This document shows, one piece after another, positions 21,927 through 35,405 of a stretch of DNA of 64,000 bases. Position 1 is the first letter of the stretch, and each line of letters opens with the position of its first letter. Made by a program: the position numbers and the translations under genes. The stretch lies in NCBI RefSeq assembly GCF_022539505.1, contig NC_061508.1, positions 89,817,276-89,881,275 of the forward strand, given 5' to 3'. Origin of the DNA: Lolium rigidum. Lineage: Eukaryota > Streptophyta > Magnoliopsida > Poales > Poaceae. Below the pieces are notes generated by a model. That model did no database searches and had not been told where the DNA came from. It worked only from the letters and a program-made list of their open reading frames with translations.

Positions 21927-24661
21927 ACATCCCTAAGCTTAACTCATGCTCATCCTCGAGTAGGTAAGTAATAATTTTTTGTTGTTGAGGTGACATGAAG
22001 CCAACACAATCTGGATCAAGTTATTGTAAAAGCATTGTGAGTTGGGATCAAGTACTCTAAACATAAGTATGATAGATATGATTCAATAGAACTTAGCAAC
22101 TATCTTATAACATGAGAAGTAACTCAAACAAAAGATCATGAATAATAATTCACTTGAAAGCAAGCTGTTTGTTTATGGGCATAGCAAAAACATAGCAAAG
22201 TGGTATTCGGCTTGTCCTTTATGAATTATCAAAACATAAATGGCAGGACACCTTTAAAAGTTTAGAGGGTGACTAGATACAAATAATTTGGGAACAAGCA
22301 ATAGTCATAATCATGAATCAATCAATAATAAATTTTGTGACTATTCACATTATGCTTAGAATGACAACTATGCTCTCTTACTTGGTGCATAAAGTAATAA
22401 GATGAAGACTCAACATAAAAGTAAAGAAAGGCAATAGAGCATTTTATTTTGAATGCAATAGGAGTGTTGAAAAAATATATTTTGAGAGGTATGCATGTCT
22501 ATGTCAACGAATGGCATCAAACAATCTATCATCCTGTCATGTAGTGACCTCAAGAGCGGCTACCATGTAGTTCTCCAATGCACACCATTATTTAGGATCT
22601 CTTTAGTACATAATGTGCGGAGCATTGTTTGTTTATTTGTTTATTTTATATTTTATTTGGGATGGGCACCCGGTTGCCTTGCTCTTTTTGCAATATTAAG
22701 GACTTTAGTACATTATTCATGCTTAGTCAAGGTGTGAAGTCATGAAAATACAATAAACCATTCAATACTTCCTCATGAGCTAAAACAAAACACAAAACAA
22801 GTAATAATTTTGAAGGTTTAAAGGTAGCACACAAGCAATTCACTTTGGAGTGGCGGTGAAATAACACATATATGTAGGTATGGTAGACACAATTTGCAAC
22901 TTTGATTTTTGGGGGTTGGATGCATGAGTAGAGCTCATACTCGGTACATGTGAAGGCTAGCAAAAGGCTGGAGCGACCAACTAAGAGAGCAATAATAGCC
23001 ATAATCATGCATAGCGACAAAACATCATTAATCAAAGCATAAAGTGATATTACAAGTCAAAAACTAAATGATCGTAGAGGCTTTAGGTGAATGGTTTGTA
23101 GTCATAATATGGTGTAAGCATGTGCCAAAGCTGACCCAATAACAACATCAAAGGAGAATACCACAATATTATGCTTTTGTATGATGGAAACAACATATGA
23201 TTATCTCAATGGCACATTAAGCACTCTCGGATATTTGAGACAAGTCATGCTACGGACAATAATTACTAAGCCTATGATTAAAATAACTTCTAACATGACA
23301 TGCCAAAGTCTATGCCACAGTTTAAACAAGCTCCCTTTTGCATCACTATAAGCATGAAACATTTTACTCGTCTCCAACACCAATCAAGTTATTTGAAATA
23401 ACTCTCATAGATAATAACCAATAAAGACCGAGAGCTAATAATACCCAACTAAATAAGCTAACAAGTTCTAAAAAAATACGAGTGGAAAACCATAGCTAAA
23501 CGCGGTACTATCAAAAGAGAACACTCAAAGAACAATATGAGTGAAAACTAGAGTGTTATATGTAATGAAAACGGAGCGTGTCTCTCTCCAAAACAAATAT
23601 GTTGGGGTCGAACCATATTCTACAGCAAACAAGACAAAAAAAAAACTAAAAACACAAATAAAGATGCTTCAAGAACAACACATAACATATGAAGCAATAA
23701 AAATATAGCATATTGAAAGATGACACGATATTTTTATTGATGAAGAAGGATGCCTTGAGGCATCCCCAAGCTTTGGCAGCTTGTACCTCTTGGATATTTC
23801 TTGGGGTGACATGGGCATCCCCAAGCTTGAGCTTTTGTCAATCCTTCATCTCATCACATCATTCTTCTCTCCCTACACTTGAAAACTTCCTTCATACAAA
23901 ACTTCACACACTTCTCATTAGTAACATCAGTGCATTCAAAATAGGGATTTCTATTTTCCTGCCCCTGGCTCCTTAGTTGTACTCAGTTTTCCCCAGCTCC
24001 TTAGTTTTTCCTCAGTTTTCCCCAAGCCCTTGTTTGAAACCCGCAGAAGCAGCTCAGACGGAAGGATTCCCGTTTAGTTGACCGTTACATCCACGTGTGG
24101 GGCCGCGTCGTGTGGGGCCGCGTCGCGTGGGACAGGGACGAGACCGCGTTTGGTTGCACGTGAGCAGGAGCTGGGTTACTGTCTCTCTCGGCCCCAAATT
24201 GGCATTATTAAGAGCACCTTTTTCCCCTCTTTCTCTCTTGTCCTTTTCACCAAAATAGTATCAAATCTAGAGAAGCTTGCATTTCACGTATTTCTTCAAT
24301 TATTTGTGTCTTTTGGCCCTCGTTGTTTGCCCAATATGGCAGCAAATCTAGTACTCCCTACGGTCCATATGTATGTAGTTAAATCTAGAAGCAAATCTCC
24401 GGGGTAATGTACGATAAATTCACGAGTCATAGTAAATAGAGAAAACAAAGACCAACAAAATATAGTAGAATAGGGATAGATAATAGGGATCCCTCCCTAG
24501 ATAATAAGCTGCATACACGGCAGCCAACATAATAACGAGGTTCGAGGTTCTTGATAGCACCATCATATTAACAACATAACAACAAGGGATCCTAGCTAAC
24601 AACAAAGGGATCCCAACAGCAAAATGGGAGGCAGCGGCGGCATCACGTCCGAGGACTCCGC

Positions 24662-25804
24662 CTACCACATCCGGCTCTCCCTCCACTTGTTGCTTTGCGG
24701 CTCCCCTTGGGAGCCTTGGGCTTGAGCGGAGGCATGCGCCGCGCGGAGATCTCCACCCGCTGCATCTTTGCGGAGGTGCATGCCGAGCGCCTGTGCGCGA
24801 GCCTTGGGGAAGGTGTTGCTGATGTTCTCGGCATGCGTGACGAGGCGGTTGAAGTCCGTGGCGCCGAGTCTCCCGGTGCGGAAGGGGCACCTGTACACAC
24901 CCTTGGCGAAGTAGGAGATGTGCTGGGCCGACCCTGCGACCTCCGCGGCACACTGGCGAGTGTTGAGCGTCCTCCCTCCTCGTCGTCGCTGCCAGGACAT
25001 CTGATCCATATCAACCGAGAAACTATGAGTGAATGAGTTGCAACGATGACGAACGTGCATGATAACAAAGTTAGGAAAAGCAGGAGTCGGCCTCGGTTAG
25101 AGTGGGCATGATTATATATCTACGGGGAAGGTGTAAGCGAACCAAAGCTCATGCACAATAGATTTGTACATAGCAATGGTTAGCTGAACCCTCCCTGTAA
25201 AATTTGTGCCCAACGATTCATCATAGGCAAAGAAAGCAGATTCCGGATACGAACTTGAACACATTCCAGATTATTTGCAAAATTAAACGGTTGATATATT
25301 TTGATTAGTGCATAAAATAAGCTGATTGAGATCCCATGATTACTTGCATAAATTAACCGATTGAGATCCAATTATTACTTGCATAAATTAACCAGAACGG
25401 CCGAACCCCAAATCTTAAAGGAAATCAAGAAGTGATCAAAACAAAATGGAATAAAATCGGCGCAAATATTAGCCCAATACTCATCCATCTATAGATCCAT
25501 CTACACCGGCAAAAATATGGTTCAAAAAGGAATGGGGAAACAAAAAAGGAAGCAGCAAACCGTAGTTACCTCGTTCCATGGGTCCTCCGAGGAAGGTGTC
25601 GTAGGGGTTCGGGGGCCGGACGTACGGCACCGGCTCATAGGGGTCAAATCCCGGCGGGATCTGGCTGCCACCGGCGGCGGCGAGTCTCCGATGCACCGGC
25701 GGCGTCGGCGGCGGCGTCCGTTGAGGGACGGCGCCGAAGAGGGAGGCGTCGCGCTTGGAGCCGACGGCGCCGTCGGCGATGGGATTGGCATTCTCCTTGT
25801 CCAT
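24662..25804 (-). pseudogene. MULE-carried two-exon gene, right-contig copy
   Basis: ATG at 25804, donor at 25569, acceptor before 25000, expected stop at 24662-24664. Exon 1 is 235 nt against 207 nt in the left copy. The extra 28 nt (around 25676-25715, containing GAGTCTCCGATGCACC) shifts the frame after DASLFGAVP, so as written this copy encodes no full protein. Exon 2 retains the C-P-F-x finger motif (YRCPFRTGRLG, second Cys read as Arg) and the RALGMHL-like segment in a shifted frame. Part of the damage may be sequence error. Confidence 0.55.
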
Positions 25805-26916
25805 CTCGCCGGTAGAGGAGAGGGGAGAGGGAGAGGGTTTTTGCTTGGGAGCTTTGGAGAAGATGATGGGACGTGAGAGAGGCGTCGTTGCGTGGGCGAG
25901 TGAGAGTGACGGAGATAGTGGGAGGAGGCGTCTATAAAGGCGAGGGGTGGTTAATGCGACCCGCGTCCTACGCGTCCACCGGCTGCACGTCGGCACGGCT
26001 TGGACTTACTGCAATGCGACACGCGTCACGATTGCACGTCTTCGACTTACGCACCGCGACCCGCGTCTACGCGTCAACAGTTGCACGTCTTCCATTTCCG
26101 CACCGCGGCACGCGTCCTCGACTCTAACCACTGGAAATTTAGATATACTCGGATATAACCTCGAGTCATATACTAGCATTTTTTGTGTGCTCAGTTTTCC
26201 CCTTGAGTGCTAATGCGGCTAGTGCAATATGCTCGGTTTACCCTCAAGTGGCTGGTCAACGAGCCAGGTCAACAAATGGGATTAACTAGTTAAATGAGTC
26301 ATTTAATGTGCAAAAAATTCGAAAAATAGTGGCACATACTCATGGAGTCTTTACCACAAATTGCCGAGTTCTCAAAACATAGATAAGTCATAGATAAATC
26401 AAGTTTTACCACAAATTGCCACTTCTCAAAGGCCTTCTCAAATCACCTAGTAGCTATGAAGGTGCATGGTTTTCCACAATAAGCCCTTCCCAGAACAGCT
26501 TTCCCCAAAGCATACTTTGTCTAAATGAGGCCACAATTCTCACACTCATGTATATTTGTATTGCAAATAGTTTGAGGTAGGCCAAGATGGGTTTCATTGT
26601 ACAAAACACGCATTTTCCATTTTTAAATCTCATATTTGAATCCCTTAGTCTGTTTATTATACGGGTGCCCTTGGTTTCTTGATACTACTCGGTTTTGCCC
26701 TCTCCCTCCACAAATTCTCGCAGACGTGCAACATTGCTCCGATTGGTCTAGCCCATGTCACGCGGATCGTGCCCGCCGACCGTTGATCGTATGATTTAAC
26801 GGGCGGGATAACCCCCTCTCTCTCTCGTCGGCGGTTACCTTCCACTCTCTAAGTATGCTAAAGGGCGGTTTTATGTATTCATTTTCGAAGCGCTAAAAAT
26901 TATAAACTCTTTTAGG

Positions 26917-27283
26917 CATTAATTTTCACGAAAAAAATAATAAACCATCACCGATTTGTTGTAGCCATTAATTTTCACGCAAAAAATAATAAACCATCAC
27001 CGATTTGTTGTAGCCATTAATTTTCACGCAAAAAATAATAAACCATCACCGATTTGTTGTAGCCATTAATTTTCACGCAAAAAATGATAAACCATCACCG
27101 ATTTGTTGTAACCATTAATTTTCACGCAAAAAATGATAAACCATCACCGATTTGTTGTAGCCATTAATTTTCACGCAAAAAATGATAAACCATCACCGAT
27201 TTGTTGTAGCCATTAATTTTCACGCAAAAAATGATAAACCATCACCGATTTGTTGTATCCATTACTTTTCACGCAAAAAAATC
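26917..27283. repeat. 49-bp minisatellite, right-contig copy
   Basis: Same seven units plus a partial, in the same order of variants as 11703-12068. The unchanged unit order and count support the two segments being one locus. Confidence 0.95.
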
Positions 27284-30200
27284 CCTTTTCAGAAGGTCGA
27301 AAAAACCTAACTTGTTACAAAAGCTGGTTTCAGTGAGACCTAACCAAATTTGGCATACATGATGCCATATCTATAACAACAAGGAATATCTAAAAGGGAA
27401 AGTTTCACAAAATTTCAAATTTAGGGCGAAAATGATGCCATACATTATGCCATAACTTGTTACCAAATCGAAAATCAATTGGGGATTATAAAGGGAAATA
27501 AAAAGTTCAAAAAATGTAAAAACGAAACAATCTATCTATCTATGTATAGAAGATCAGCTGTATGAAATTTGAGGTCATTTAGAGGATGTAGAAAAAATCA
27601 CCTTGTTAGAAAAGCTGGTTTCAGTGAGACGAAACGGCATGCGTTTAAGCAAAGTGATTTTTTCGAACATCTCCAAATGACCCCAAATTTGCCATACATG
27701 ATGCCATACGTGTAACAACAAGGAACCCTATCTAAAAAGTGTCAAAAAAGTTTGCCCAACCGTATAGCTCTATCAAAAAGAACCTCACCATGGCGCTAGT
27801 ATAATTTTTGGCTTAGTTACAAGGGTCCCTAGTTACAAACTTTCGTTACCTAACCTTCAACACGAAACTTGTTTCAAATCACTTTTGGCGTACAAGAAAC
27901 AAATCCCACCTTGATTCGAGCACCACAGCCTCCAAACGATGCCGATGCCGATATCGGCATGGTCAGAACGACTATGCTCGCCGCCACTGCTAGGTCACCG
28001 TCGGGATGCACCGTCAATCCCGTCCCCTCATTCGATCACTGACACACCAGAGATACCGCCGAGGCCAATGCCGAACGTACATGCTGATGCCAATGCCGAA
28101 CATGCATGCACGCCGGCGTGAGGCACGGCCACGCCGCCCCGCTATGCTTGGGACGCCACGAGACCACCGCGAGGTCTTTCCCTTCGCCACCACACTCTTC
28201 TAGCACCCATCTATACACGCCGGAAAGGAGAGACACTAGTTTTCTCTACATTGCTCGCGTTCGTGTCGGTTCACGGTCGAGTCAAAGTTTTGAGGTAGTC
28301 GTCGATGTCGTCGACCATTTCTTCTCTTCTTTGCATGGTTAAACGCGTCTAGTTCATATCTATCTAATGCGTACGTGGTCTCGCCTCATGCGGTTCTTTG
28401 TGGACGTCGATCTCATCTCGGCACCCCGCATGCCACCTCCTCCGTGCCATCGCTTGTAGTGCTCCGTTTAAAAATCTATTCCTACCCGTGTATTGCCCAT
28501 TGTATCAGCGCCATGGCCCACTTGTCATTCGATATACCGAAGCCCCACTCGTGCGTGTTTTGGTCAGGGATACACCGATGCTTACGGTCAAACAAAGATG
28601 GATGGTCTGACGTGTCTTTGCGGGCTCTACGTGGCCCCACTAGTCGGAAGATAACGGTCAACCGTCGGGCAACCGGCCGTTACATCACGTGTGATGGTTT
28701 CGGACAAAGGCTTGAGTAAAAGCTGAGGAAAAACTAAGGAGCTAGGGAAAACTGAGCACAACTAAGGACCCGAGGGCACGAAAATAGAAATCCCTTCAAA
28801 ATAACAAATCCACTTGGTTCAGTTCTAACATATATCAAACATCCATTAAAACATTAGATCTTGTAGAAACTTCTTTGGAAATCTCTTTCTCTCAAAAGAA
28901 CTCAAAAAATGAAAAAGATCAAGAGGCAAATGCAAATGGTGATAGAAATCTATCAAAGCGGAACATCGGGTAAAGATTGATTTTTTCAAAATCTTCGTTG
29001 CTCAAATTGAAAAGTGCAAAACTTACGAAAGTTAGATAATAACACTGGGGCATATGCTCAACAATTGGCAGCTCAAAATTACGTGCTGTACGAGAATATG
29101 AATTATTTTTGGTGACAGTAGCGAGTCTGTTTCAGGACAACAACTTCCCCAAATCTTACTTTCTTCCTATTAGAGGCTATTCTTGGCACAAAAATGAACG
29201 AAAAATTATAATAAGAGGTTATTACAGAGGTAACAACTCCAAGACTCAACAAAATAAAAATTACAAGAATTAAAAAAATGGGTTGTCTCACATAAGCGCT
29301 TTTCTTTAATGCCTTTTAGCTAGGCTTGATAGTTTTAATGATGCTCTCATGAAAATAGAAAATTAAGCAAAAGGAGCATCAAGAAGCAAATTCAAAACAC
29401 ATTTATGTCTAACCCACTTCCTATCCATAGGAATCTTGTACACAGATAAATTCACAAAGAACAAAGTGACAAGCATAGGAAGATAAAACAAGAGTAAATT
29501 TAAAACTTTCGGCATATAGAGATGTGTTTTAGTACCATGAAAACTTCTACAACCATATTTTCCTCTCTCATAATAATTTTCATTAGCATCATGAATAAAC
29601 TCAACAATATAACTATCTCATAAAGCATGCTTTTCATGATCTACAAACACATAATTTTTATCAAGCTCAAAAATAGTGAGATTAAAACATTCAAGCCCAC
29701 TTTTAACAATTTTATAACAAGATGATTGATCATTCTCAAGAGGTATGGAGCTCCAAGATAGAATCAAGACCCCTCCAATCTCATTTTCAATAATAGTACA
29801 ATTAATATTATCAACCAATATAGGACCATCATCTAGAGCTTTATCATAAATATTTTCTAAGCAAAACTCTTTAGTATTTCGAAGTTAGGCACAAATAAAG
29901 GATTGTCATAAGATTTATCAAAATAGCATGGATTATCGAGAGATAATAGGAGCATAATTATTATCACAAGTTTTACTCGTAGTAAATATTTCAAGAGAAT
30001 CCATAGGAACATAACATTCATCCAACTTTGGTAAGCATGTGAGGAATCAAATAGTGTAAGGGATAAAGAGTTACTGTCATTAGAAGGTAGGAATGTGTAT
30101 CTAATCCATTCTTCCTCCTTTTGTTCATCACTATCCTCCTCTTTTTCATCTAATGAGCTTTCAGGTTCAACCATTTCTTCTTCCACTGGTTCCTGCAAAT

Positions 30201-30847
30201 TTTGGATACATTCTTGTGCATGACTGGGTCTCTCTTTATTATCAATGATATAAAAATTATTGCTGAAATTTTCTATGCAGTAATCAAGGATAGAAGAGAC
30301 CATTTCTTTAAGTTTATTACAATCAACACAGGTTTCATAATTTTTAGACAAATTGTTCTACTTCTTCAAATCGAAGATGAATATAGTTATTCCAATGATA
30401 GTTTATAATTAAAACTTCTTCTAAAGCCACATTGGAATTTAAGATGCTTGGTATCTTGTTCGGAGCAACGATTTATATCATGGTGTTTAAGCAAAATTTT
30501 AGAAATTTGATTCAACTTTTGTAACACGCCTCTCATAACCTTACCCTTATATGATTCTCTATACTTTATAAAATGTTCCATAGAGGTTTTAGCATGTTCT
30601 TCTACAACATAATTTTTTAGATTTTCGGTTTTTTCGGGTATATAAGAAAAATAAAACAAGACAAAAATAAACTAGAAAAAAGTAAACTAAACAAAACACA
30701 ACTAAACATAAATAAACTAAGCACGAATAAATTAGACAAGACAAAATAAAATAAAATAAAAATAGAGAGACATGTAAAGTGTACTCCCCAGGTTAACTTA
30801 TGAGTAGAGCTATGCCTCCCCGACAACGGCACCCGAGAAAATAGTCT

Positions 30848-32374
30848 TGATGACCCACAAGTATAGGGGATCACAACAGTCTTCGAGGAAAGTAAAACCC
30901 AAATTTATTGATTTGACACAAGCGGAGGTAAATAATACTTATAAGCTACGAACATCGGAGTTGTCAATTCAGGCGCACTGGAAAAGCACTAGTAACAGGG
31001 GTGATGTGAAAGCAACAGTAATATGAGATCAATGGCAGTAACACAACAGCTGTAGCAGTAACACAGAGGCGATGGCACCAGAAAGTATTCCAGTGCTTAG
31101 TTGACTATAGAGCAATAATGATGACAGAAGGACCGGGGTTCCCAGCTATCTACACTAGTGGTACCTCTCCAAATAACATGTGTTGGGTGGAAAAGTACAT
31201 TTGGGCAATTGATAATTGTGAGGGCATTACAATGCATGCTATGATAAGATAAAGGTTCTTGTAGTATTTAATTGGGCATTACAACATAGTACATAGACCG
31301 TAATCCACCTTCGTCTATGACTAATAATCCACCTTCGAGTTATCATCCGAACCCCTTCCAGCATTAAGTTGCAAGCAACAGATTATCACATAAAGCAATG
31401 TGTGTAAAGTAAACAATAGAATTATCCTTAGACAAAACATTGTTGTTTTCTCCCTAGTAGCAATAGCACATCTACAATCTTAGAAGTTATTGTCACTCTT
31501 CCAGAAAACTAGAGGCATGAACCCACTATCGAGCATAAATACTCCCTCTTGGAGGTAGAAGCAACTACTTGATCAGGGTAACTACAAGTACCGAAGAGCA
31601 TGCAAGATATTAAATAACAGTAGTATGATAATATGATGAACAATCTGATCACGATTCCACAATTTATTGGATCCCAACAAACACAACACCGATTACATCA
31701 TATGGATCTCAATCATGTAAGGACTCTCATGAGATCATTGTATTGAAGTACATGGGAGAGAGAGTACCAACTAGCTAGAGCCGAGAACACCGTAGTCCGG
31801 GGGAGCTACTCACGAACCATAATGGAGTCGAGTGGAGGCCGTGGAGTCGATGGAGATGTCTCCGGGGGTTAATCCCCGTCCGGCGAGGGTGCCGGAATAG
31901 GAACTTCTAACCCCCGAAACTTGTCAGGACGATGGCGGCGGCGACATAACCTTTCGTGGATGGAGGTTGGATGTTTTAGGGTTTTTGCATCAAAGGCAAT
32001 TTATAGGCGGAAGGGCAAGGTCGGTGGATGTGCGGGTGTCCCACACCATGCCATGGCGTGGGCCCACCCTTGGCCGCACCATGGGGTGGTGTGGCCGCCC
32101 TGTGGCGCCCCTCCGTCTCTCCTCTGGACTTCGTCTTTGTTACGAAAAAAATAAGATCTTCGGCTATTATTTCATCCAATTCTGAGAATATTTTCTGTAT
32201 AACTTTTCTGAACTACAAAAACAGCAAAAACATGAACTAGCACTGTGACATCTTGTCAATAGGTTAGTTCTCGAAAATGCATAAAAGTGACACGAAGTGT
32301 AGACAAAACATATAGAAATTAGTGTAAAACAAGCACCGATCATCAAAAATTATAGATACGTTTGCAACGTATCA
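30848..32374 (-). repeat. Complete 5' LTR of Y, right-contig copy
   Basis: Counterpart of 15623-17153 (1,527 against 1,531 bp), with the same TGATGACCC...ACGTATCA ends. Confidence 0.9.
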
Positions 32375-32681
32375 CGCCACCTGCCCTCTTTTGGGCCTGA
32401 GGCCCATCCACGCCTCCTCCAAAGCTCCAGGGTGCTTCTCCCGATGAAAAGGTGACGCTCCAAAAATCCTAGGTCAATTATACTCCGTATAGGTCTCTAA
32501 AAGTGAAAAATACACAAAACAGGGTTTTCCTGTTCTGCAAAGTTATAAGCCAAATAAACGGGATCATTGGTAAATCCCCAAAAATCAATGTAAAACATGT
32601 TATTATCATCATATATGTTGCAAATATGTGGGAATTAAATATGATAAATGACAAAGTTCATGTATGCATTTACATGCATCA
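32375..32681 (-). repeat. LTR X fragment, right-contig copy
   Basis: Counterpart of 17154-17461, ending TTACATGCATCA. Confidence 0.5.
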
Positions 32682-35405
32682 AGGGCCAATCCTGATATTA
32701 TGCCGCGACCCATGTTTGGTAATAAAGTCCCTCGCCATGTTCTCCAACCATGTAGACACCTCCGTAAAGAGGTCTCGATTTTCCATACGGCTGAAGAGAC
32801 GACCATGTAAGGAGCAAAGTCTTGCACCGGTAGATAACCTGCATAAGAGAATAATTTTTATCATCAAACACATAATCATTTCTTCATATCTATAGCGACC
32901 AAATAGGAGGAACTGCTCCCACCTAAGTAAGTACATTAAACCTATGATCCACCCCATTAAGTCAATTACCAAAAATATTGGCAATACTACGTGGCGGCTA
33001 TAAAGTAGAACCTATTTGGATGATTTGCCATATAGATCTTGCAAGGTGGGATTAGAAGAATAAGTGTTTTAGTGTCCCATCATGATGACAAAAGGCACGA
33101 GTTTTTATTTTCCTGCTAGTTCCTCTTTGCAAGGGTATCTCTAGTAAGTATTGCTCCGTGTCGAAGATACCATGCGAAGACCTTTGTCTTCAGCGGTATC
33201 TTCATCTTCTAGATTTTCTTAGTTTTAACTACCAGCTCTAAAGTTTGAATCAACGCTCTATACATCAAACCCAAAGTGAATTGACCATTCTTTGTAAGTT
33301 TCCAATGGAACTCTTCTCCCTCTTATGACAATTGGACGAAAGCCAAATGTTGTAGCAATGCGTTCCAAGGTGTAAGTTGGGGCCCAACAAGTTCTCTTCT
33401 AAACGTCACACTCGGTGGGTTAGATTCCATCACGCAAGCTAAGGTATCCCCTTTGTGAAAAAAAGCTGGATATTGTTCCCGGAGAGTGGCATTACCTAAC
33501 CATTTGTCCTCCTAGAACCTAATCTCAGATCCATCCTTAATGGAGAAAGAACCAAATGGGAAGAAGTGTTTTATTGTCGCCATAAGGCCGGCCGGAAGTG
33601 TGAATCCACAGGTATGCACAAAACCTGAGAGATCGCACGTGAGCCAACATACTTTCTTCTCAGTATTGTCTGCCAAACCCCATTTTCGGTTAGCAACTTA
33701 GACAACCATTTACCAGAAGAGCTATGTTCTTGACCTCAAGATCATGAACACAAGGCCCTTTTGGGCGGCAACAACACTCCACTTTGTAAGCCGATATTTC
33801 TTCTTCTAACTATCTCCTTGCCAAAAGAAACTTGATCAGAAATAGTCCAACCGATGCAAGACTCCTTTGGGTAACTGGATGAAGGATATCATATATAGTA
33901 CCATATTTGTTAATATTGAGTTGATGAGTACCAATATTCCACTGAGAGATAGTAATTTGCTTTTCTAGCTACTAAGGCGCTTCTGAAGTCTTTCCCCCGC
34001 GATGTGCTTCCATTCACCAATAGTAAGCCTCCCAAAATGAGTCAGAAGTCCTAAGTAGCTAATTAGAAACTGACCAATACCATAGCCAAAGAGCTCAACA
34101 TATAGGTTGACATCGTCTTAGGCCTCATCGAACCACATGAATTCACTCTTATGAAAGGTACTTTTCAACCCTGATAATTGCTTGAACACCGATAAAATTT
34201 AATTTAAGGTTTCTCGCTTTCTCAAGGTCATGTTCCATAAATAGAATCACATCATCGACATATTGTAGAATCGATAGTCCACCGTCAATAAGATGAGGGT
34301 CCACCCCTTCAATTTGCCTATCAGCCTTAGCACACTCTATAATTATAGCTAGCATATCAGTCACAATGTTAAATAACATGGGTGATAGTGGGTCGCTTTG
34401 CCTTAAACCATTTTTCGTCTGGAAATATTTACCAATGTCATCGTAGAATTCAATGGCAACACTTCCTCCAAAAACAAAGTTATAGATTAGAGCACGTCAC
34501 TCAGTTGAAAATCCTTTCATCCCAAATGTCTGTTAAAGGAAAGACCATTTAACTTCATTATAAGATTTGTCAAAGTAAATCATTAGGACTACGACATTCA
34601 TCTTTTTACAATGTAACTAACATTTCATGCAAGGTGACAACTCCATCTAGGATATATCTTCCTTTCATAAAACCCCAATTGAGTAGGACAAACCACATGA
34701 TCACCCGCTGAATTAAGCCTAAGTTTAGCAGCGTTACTAAATATTTTCAAACAAACATTAAGGAGGCATATCACTTTGTATTGCTGAAGTCTTTCTGATT
34801 CATTACCCTTTGGTGGAAGAATAATTTCGCCAAAATTGATACTAAAGAGCTGCAACTATCCTCCATGGAGATTAGAGAGAAGACCCAACATGTATGTTTT
34901 GATAATATCCCAGAAGTTTGATAGAACCCGACAGGGAAAACATCTAGACCCGGAGCTTCGTTATCTTTCATCTGCAAAAACCACCTTCGTAGATTCCTCC
35001 TCAAAGTAAGGGGCAATAAGAAAAGCGTTTTCCGCCTCGGAAATTTGAGGAATGTCATCAATCCTGGATTCATCCATTGGTAGATTACTATCCACATGAT
35101 CACCGAATAAACTTTATAATAACTAGTAACATACGACTTTAGATGCTCATGTACTTCGATCGTAGCCTTCTCCTATATAAGAGAGTGAATGAGTTTCTTC
35201 TTATGTCTTCCATTAGTGACGCTATGGAAGTATATCGTATTCGAATCTCCTTCCAGCAAGAACTGAACCTTAAATCGTTGGTACCATTTGAATTCCTCTT
35301 CACGAAGGTGTTCGGCCAATTTCGCATTTGATTCACTTTTTAGTTAAATTTCTTGTGTTGTTAGCGGTCTCACCTCCTCAATCGGCTCAATATCATCGAT
35401 AATCA
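32682..35405 (-). pseudogene. LINE retrotransposon, 5'-truncated, minus strand
   Basis: The longest view of the LINE; 34298-35405 is unique to this contig. On the minus strand, from 35400 downward: EEFKWYQRFKVQFLLEGDSN-like text, DNEAPGLDVFPVGFYQ (cf. NKAPGPDGFP), PTQLGFYERKIYPRWSC (cf. PTQTAFMKGRYI), then GLRQSDPLSPMLFNIVTDML and LQYVDDVILF, which carries the YxDD active site (about 34254-34268). A zf-RVT-like tail follows. The endonuclease is missing (5' truncation, common for LINEs), and stops and frameshifts are frequent. The 3' side is cut by LTR X. Confidence 0.8.

Larger units (their letters stand above)
23944..28794. mobile_element. Mutator-like element, right-contig copy
   Basis: Same TTCAAAATA 9-bp duplication (23935-23943 and 28795-28803) and the same GGGATTTCTATTTTC inverted ends. 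At 4,851 bp it is 61 bp longer than the left copy, largely from a 28-nt insertion in exon 1 of the carried gene and many 1-2 nt differences. Confidence 0.92.
21927..30847 (-). mobile_element. Internal region of Y with MULE, right-contig copy
   Basis: Counterpart of 6769-15622. The AT-rich stretch 21940-23700 is almost identical to the left copy and has no recognisable gene. The primer site lies at about 30817-30833. The gag-position remnants (30659-30387, 30351-29857, 29818-29618) include a longer open frame (164 codons) than the left copy. Confidence 0.85.
19175..34297 (+). repeat. 15.1-kb segment repeated before the gap (right contig start)
   Basis: A 15,123-bp counterpart of 4005-19074 (15,070 bp). 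Differences are mostly at CAG/CTG trinucleotides, plus a poor first 300 bp. All features here are listed below, but they probably describe the same DNA as the left copy. Confidence 0.95.

Noticed and set aside
4005..34297. True recent segmental duplication of 15 kb
   Set aside because: The boundaries coincide exactly with the assembly gap and one end is low quality. An unmerged overlap is simpler, although the 28-nt difference at 25676-25715 keeps a haplotype explanation open.
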